From Methyloprofundus sp. (lineage in GTDB: Bacteria; Pseudomonadota; Gammaproteobacteria; Methylococcales; Methylomonadaceae): a stretch of 47,732 nucleotides of DNA. The stretch covers positions 1 through 47,732 of the forward strand of contig JACUUF010000015.1 of assembly GCA_014859465.1 (NCBI GenBank). The letters are read 5' to 3'. The position numbers were made by a program, and so were the translations under genes. The first letter of the stretch is position 1. Each line of letters opens with the position of its first letter. The notes beneath the pieces are model-generated. The model ran no database searches and was not told the DNA's origin. It saw only the letters and a program-made list of their open reading frames with translations. Of this stretch, positions 44,565 through 47,732 are shown piece by piece.

Positions 44565-45086
44565 TAATAAAAAGACAGCGCCAGCACCGCCATCTTTTTG
44601 TGCGGTCGAGCAAAAGGCTTGTACTTCTTGGTGCTGTCTTAGCCAGACATTGAGGTCATTTTTTAGTACCGGTAAATTATTTTCTGAGCGGTAGCCCTTG
44701 CCGTGAATAATGCGTACGCAGCGACAGCCATCTTGTTCACAAAAATGTAGGAATTTGATGAACTCTCGTTTAGCTTCGGCGCTGGTTAAGCCATGTAGGT
44801 CTAATTCAGCATCTAGGCCATAGTGTCCACGGCGCATTTTTTTTAAGACATTCTTTTGTACTCCAGGCGCGGTATAGCTTAAGGTGTCTTCAGCGTGCAA
44901 GGCATTCACCGGCTCTGTGGGTTGAAGGGTTAATTTATCGGCAATTTGGTGCTTTTTTTTATTAGGGTAGGGTTTGGGTTTTTGTGTCGGTGTTAGGGCA
45001 TGTTTATCCGCTTTAATCGGGTTTACTTTTCCGATTGCTTCAAGAAACAAATGACTATCTTCTTTTTTTATAGTTTTATTGGTCAC
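44517..45086 (-). CDS. Smr-domain protein
   Basis: 189 residues. A polar N-terminal half (about 1-90) is followed by a C-terminal Smr domain with LDLHGLTSAEAKREFIKFLHFCEQDGCRCVRIIHGKGYRSENNLPVLKNDLNVWL and AGAVFLLLR. The LDLHGL and HGKG motifs are those of MutS2-type endonuclease domains found alone in SmrA/SmrB-like proteins, which cut nucleic acid; SmrB acts on mRNA at collided ribosomes. Which of these activities applies is not clear. It is divergent from surE and overlaps uppP. Confidence 0.9.
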   Translation of the reverse strand: MTNKTIKKEDSHLFLEAIGKVNPIKADKHALTPTQKPKPYPNKKKHQIADKLTLQPTEPVNALHAEDTLSYTAPGVQKNVLKKMRRGHYGLDAELDLHGLTSAEAKREFIKFLHFCEQDGCRCVRIIHGKGYRSENNLPVLKNDLNVWLRQHQEVQAFCSTAQKDGGAGAVFLLLRLSDKYGDQDDTQY

Positions 45087-45148
45087 GCGAGCTGTTTTTT
45101 GTCAGTTTAATTGCTAATATGATTAATTTTATAGAGTTTAATGAATAA

Positions 45149-45892
45149 ATGCATATTCTGTTAAGTAATGATGATGGATATTTGGCGCAAGGCTTAATTG
45201 CGCTGGCGGATGGCTTGCAGTCATTTGCCGAGATTTCTGTAGTAGCCCCGGATAAAAATCGTAGTGCTGCGAGTAATTCTTTAACGCTGGAAATGCCTTT
45301 ACGTGCGCATGAAATGGCTAATGGTTTTATTAAAGTCGATGGCACACCTACCGATTGCGTGCATTTAGCGATTACTGGCTTGTTAAAAGATGAGCCTGAT
45401 ATGGTGTTTGCAGGTATTAATCATGGTGCCAATTTAGGTGATGATGTGCTCTATTCGGGCACCGTTGCAGCGGCAACGGAAGGGCGGTTTTTAGGTTTGC
45501 CAGCTGTGGCTATGTCTATGCTTGGTAGTGATCCACAGCATTTTGAATCAGCGGTTAAAGTAGCGCAGATTATTTTACAGCGCTTATTAGAACAGCCTTT
45601 GGCAAAAGATATTTTGTTAAATGTCAATGTACCTGATTTACCTTGGTCCGAGATAAAGGGCTTTCAATCAACGCGGTTAGGTCAAAGGCATAAAGCAGAG
45701 CCCGTGATTAAAAGCCAAGACCCGAGAGGACGCACTATTTATTGGGTTGGCCCTCCCGGAGCGGAACAAGATGCGGGCCCAGGGACAGATTTTTATGCGG
45801 TTAGTCAGGGTTACGTATCTGTCACACCCTTACAATTAGATTTAACGCGTTATGACGCACTAGATAGGCTTAAGGATTGGTTACCTGTATGA
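45149..45892 (+). CDS. surE: 5'/3'-nucleotidase SurE
   Basis: Metal-dependent nucleoside monophosphatase, 247 residues (family about 250). Metal ligands are in LSNDDGY (D8, D9), the serine/asparagine in ASNSLT and the asparagine in [17 protein letters not shown]. It overlaps the downstream pcm start by ATGA, giving the conserved surE-pcm pair linked to stationary-phase survival and damaged-protein repair. Confidence 0.96.
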   Translation: MHILLSNDDGYLAQGLIALADGLQSFAEISVVAPDKNRSAASNSLTLEMPLRAHEMANGFIKVDGTPTDCVHLAITGLLKDEPDMVFAGINHGANLGDDVLYSGTVAAATEGRFLGLPAVAMSMLGSDPQHFESAVKVAQIILQRLLEQPLAKDILLNVNVPDLPWSEIKGFQSTRLGQRHKAEPVIKSQDPRGRTIYWVGPPGAEQDAGPGTDFYAVSQGYVSVTPLQLDLTRYDALDRLKDWLPV

Positions 45893-46557
45893 GGGCCTTA
45901 TTACAAACAGAAGGGATTGGTATGACCTCGCGCCGAACGCGCGAGCGCATGATTGATCGTTTGATTGAACAGGGAATTAGTAGTCATAAAATTTTGGATG
46001 CGATGCGTAATGTGCCAAGGCATTTATTTATGGATGATGCCTTAGCGAGTCGAGCGTATGAAGATACCTCTTTACCTATAGGTCACGGGCAAACTATTTC
46101 GCAGCCTTATATTGTTGCCAAAATGACTGAGTTATTAGTTGATCATCAGCACATGAAAAATGTTTTGGAAATCGGCACCGGCTGTGGCTATCAGACAGCT
46201 GTTTTGGCGCAGTTAGTGGATTATGTCTATTCAGTTGAGCGCATCGAATCTTTGCATAAGCAAGCAAAAAATAGGTTGTGGGATTTACACATTCGTAATG
46301 TCAGTTATTTACACAGTGATGGCGGCTGGGGTTGGCCGGAAAAAGCACCGTATGATGGTATTTTAGTGGCAGCAGCGCCACCAGAAATTCCGCAGGCTTT
46401 GTTGGATCAAATGGCTGTCGGTGGAATTATGCTGATTCCTATTGGCAAGGAGCGAGGCGTGCAAGAGTTACAGCGGGTTATTCGTACTGAAACGGGATAT
46501 GAAATAGAGTCTTTAGAACCGGTGAGTTTTGTGCCTTTTTTGTCGGGTAAGCAATAA
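45889..46557 (+). CDS. pcm: Protein-L-isoaspartate O-methyltransferase
   Basis: Repairs isoaspartyl residues by methylation from S-adenosylmethionine. 222 residues from the ATG at 45889, which overlaps the surE stop (ATGA). An ATG at 45922 with AAGGG upstream is an equally good start and gives [13 protein letters not shown]. Landmarks are [22 protein letters not shown], the SAM loop [16 protein letters not shown], and [25 protein letters not shown]. Its stop overlaps the next ATG by one base (TAATG). Confidence 0.94.
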   Translation: MRALLQTEGIGMTSRRTRERMIDRLIEQGISSHKILDAMRNVPRHLFMDDALASRAYEDTSLPIGHGQTISQPYIVAKMTELLVDHQHMKNVLEIGTGCGYQTAVLAQLVDYVYSVERIESLHKQAKNRLWDLHIRNVSYLHSDGGWGWPEKAPYDGILVAAAPPEIPQALLDQMAVGGIMLIPIGKERGVQELQRVIRTETGYEIESLEPVSFVPFLSGKQ

Positions 46558-47135
46558 TGTTCAAAAAATTATACGATAAAGTTATTCAGCTTGCTAAGCA
46601 TCGTCACGCTACTAAATATTTAGCTGCTTTAAGTTTTGCCGAGTCTTCTTTTTTTCCGGTGCCACCTGATGTGATGTTAGCGCCTATGGTTTTAGCGCAA
46701 CAAGAAAAAGCATGGCATTTAGCGTTGATTACCACTATCGCCTCTGTTTTAGGGGGAATGCTAGGTTATGCCATCGGTTTCTTTGCATTTGAGATGATTC
46801 AGCCTTGGTTAGAGGGTTCGCATTATTGGTCTAAATATCAATTAGCGGAGCAATGGTTCAAACACTGGGGTTTTGCGGCAATATTTATTGCCGGTTTTTC
46901 CCCTATCCCTTATAAAGTATTTACCATTGCCGCCGGTGCTTTATCTATGCTGTTTCTGCCGTTTGTCTTGGCTTCTTTTTTTGGACGTGGTGCTCGATTT
47001 TTTCTGGTTGCAGGGCTGCTAGCTTGGGGTGGTGAGCGTTTTGAGTCAAAATTACGTCAATATATGGATGTTATTGGCTGGTCTGTTGTGGTTTTATTGC
47101 TTATCGCCTTGGGTGTTTACAAGTATTTAAATTGA
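46557..47135 (+). CDS. YqaA-family VTT/DedA-like membrane protein
   Basis: 192 residues with four or five hydrophobic spans. Signatures are FAESSFFPVPPDVMLAPMVLAQ and GFSPIPYKVFTIAAGAL, the second matching the conserved SPIPYK loop of the YqaA branch of the VTT superfamily. Its ATG overlaps the pcm stop by one base, so surE-pcm-yqaA form one coupled operon, an arrangement usually followed by a lipoprotein nlpD, which lies outside the window if present. Confidence 0.9.
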   Translation: MFKKLYDKVIQLAKHRHATKYLAALSFAESSFFPVPPDVMLAPMVLAQQEKAWHLALITTIASVLGGMLGYAIGFFAFEMIQPWLEGSHYWSKYQLAEQWFKHWGFAAIFIAGFSPIPYKVFTIAAGALSMLFLPFVLASFFGRGARFFLVAGLLAWGGERFESKLRQYMDVIGWSVVVLLLIALGVYKYLN

Positions 47136-47144
47136 TTCGTGCTA

Positions 47145-47573
47145 TTAATCCAGCCACTCAATAATATGATCTTCTAAATCATCGACTTGAGATTCTTTCA
47201 TGGCAAAGCTGCTAATCGAAACGCCGGCATCTTGGACGCTTTCTTGTGTGCCAGAAATTAATGGATGCCAATGAGGCAGTTTTTTGCCGTCAGTGAGTAG
47301 CCGATAAGCGCAGGTCGCAGGTAGCCAAGTATATTCAGCAAAATCATGCTGTTTTAAATCGATACATTCAGGGACTAAGCTTGTGCGCTCAGAATAACGT
47401 GTGCATCGACAAGTCTCTAAATCGATTAAGTCGCACACCGCACTGGTGAAAAAGATCTCTCCACTGTCTTCATCTTCGAGTTTATTCAGGCAGCATTTGC
47501 CGCAGCCATCGCATAAAGATTCCCACTCTTTTGTGGTCATTTCTGATAATTTTTTTGTTTCCCAAAAATTCAT
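47145..47573 (-). CDS. YcgN-like cysteine-cluster protein
   Basis: 142 residues from the ATG at 47573 (a TTG five codons earlier is less likely). The cysteine-cluster signature CDGCGKCCLNKLEDEDSGEIFFTSAVCDLIDLETCRCTRY, with PECIDL and LPATCAYR following, matches the YcgN/YkgJ zinc- or iron-chelating family (UPF0260). Function is not established. It is convergent with the surE operon, ending nine bases after it. Confidence 0.92.
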   Translation of the reverse strand: MNFWETKKLSEMTTKEWESLCDGCGKCCLNKLEDEDSGEIFFTSAVCDLIDLETCRCTRYSERTSLVPECIDLKQHDFAEYTWLPATCAYRLLTDGKKLPHWHPLISGTQESVQDAGVSISSFAMKESQVDDLEDHIIEWLD

Positions 47574-47732
47574 AAGTGTGTATTTCAAATAATTGATAGA
47601 TTGGATGGTAAAATCATTGTTTTTAATGACTTATCTTCTGTGTAGCTGGATTAATTTGTATAGTATCATAACAATTAGTGGTAGTGGGTGAAATCTGTGA
47701 TTTTCAATATAATTGAAGTTACGACATTTCGA

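Overview
The window looks like chromosome of a moderately AT-rich gammaproteobacterium, most plausibly a Methylococcales methanotroph. This rests on the order rpoZ-spoT-ridA-recG-ubiC, a SpoT/LpxH/DgkA-type gene set, and a DHCR24-type sterol C-24 reductase, since sterol synthesis in Gammaproteobacteria is known mainly from Methylococcales. The taxonomic call is inference. No rRNA, tRNA, CRISPR array or intact insertion sequence was found.

Region 1 (1-11900) is a sulfur-acquisition block. It holds cysT-cysW-cysA-cysB (sulfate ABC importer and LysR regulator), a convergent OprP/OprO-like porin with its own Pho box, and then a tight cassette of serine acetyltransferase, a family 2A (SrpI-like) encapsulin shell and a SufS-like cysteine desulfurase with a long repeated N-terminal cargo domain. 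This is a sulfur nanocompartment: imported sulfate becomes cysteine, and the packaged desulfurase takes sulfur from cysteine inside the shell. The cassette has a promoter followed at once by a terminator, is rich in G+C, and lies between inverted copies of a dispersed repeat. A degenerate EAL-domain protein and an RBBP9-like hydrolase follow.

Region 2 (11900-13700) has a MITE-like element, a GlcG/HbpS-like gene and a small membrane protein. Region 3 (13700-25950) carries glycogen phosphorylase, an LpxH-like phosphoesterase, an HME-type RND pump with its adaptor, gcvH, a 326-bp partial duplication carrying DnaA-box-like sequences, dgkA, a PfkB-family kinase, and a HupE/UreJ-like protein with a membrane-anchored partner.

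Region 4 (25950-34000) holds the sterol C-24 reductase homologue, an HDOD-GAF-GGDEF signalling protein, an alpha/beta hydrolase with a lysine/glutamate repeat tail, a DUF4156 lipoprotein, mtaB, a fused SpmA-SpmB-like protein and a 50-residue membrane protein with a clear promoter and terminator. Region 5 (34000-47732) is mostly housekeeping: gloA, ubiC, recG, ridA, spoT, rpoZ, pgk, a flavin reductase, a DedA protein, a cysteine-containing lipoprotein, uppP, an Smr protein, surE-pcm-yqaA and a YcgN-like protein.
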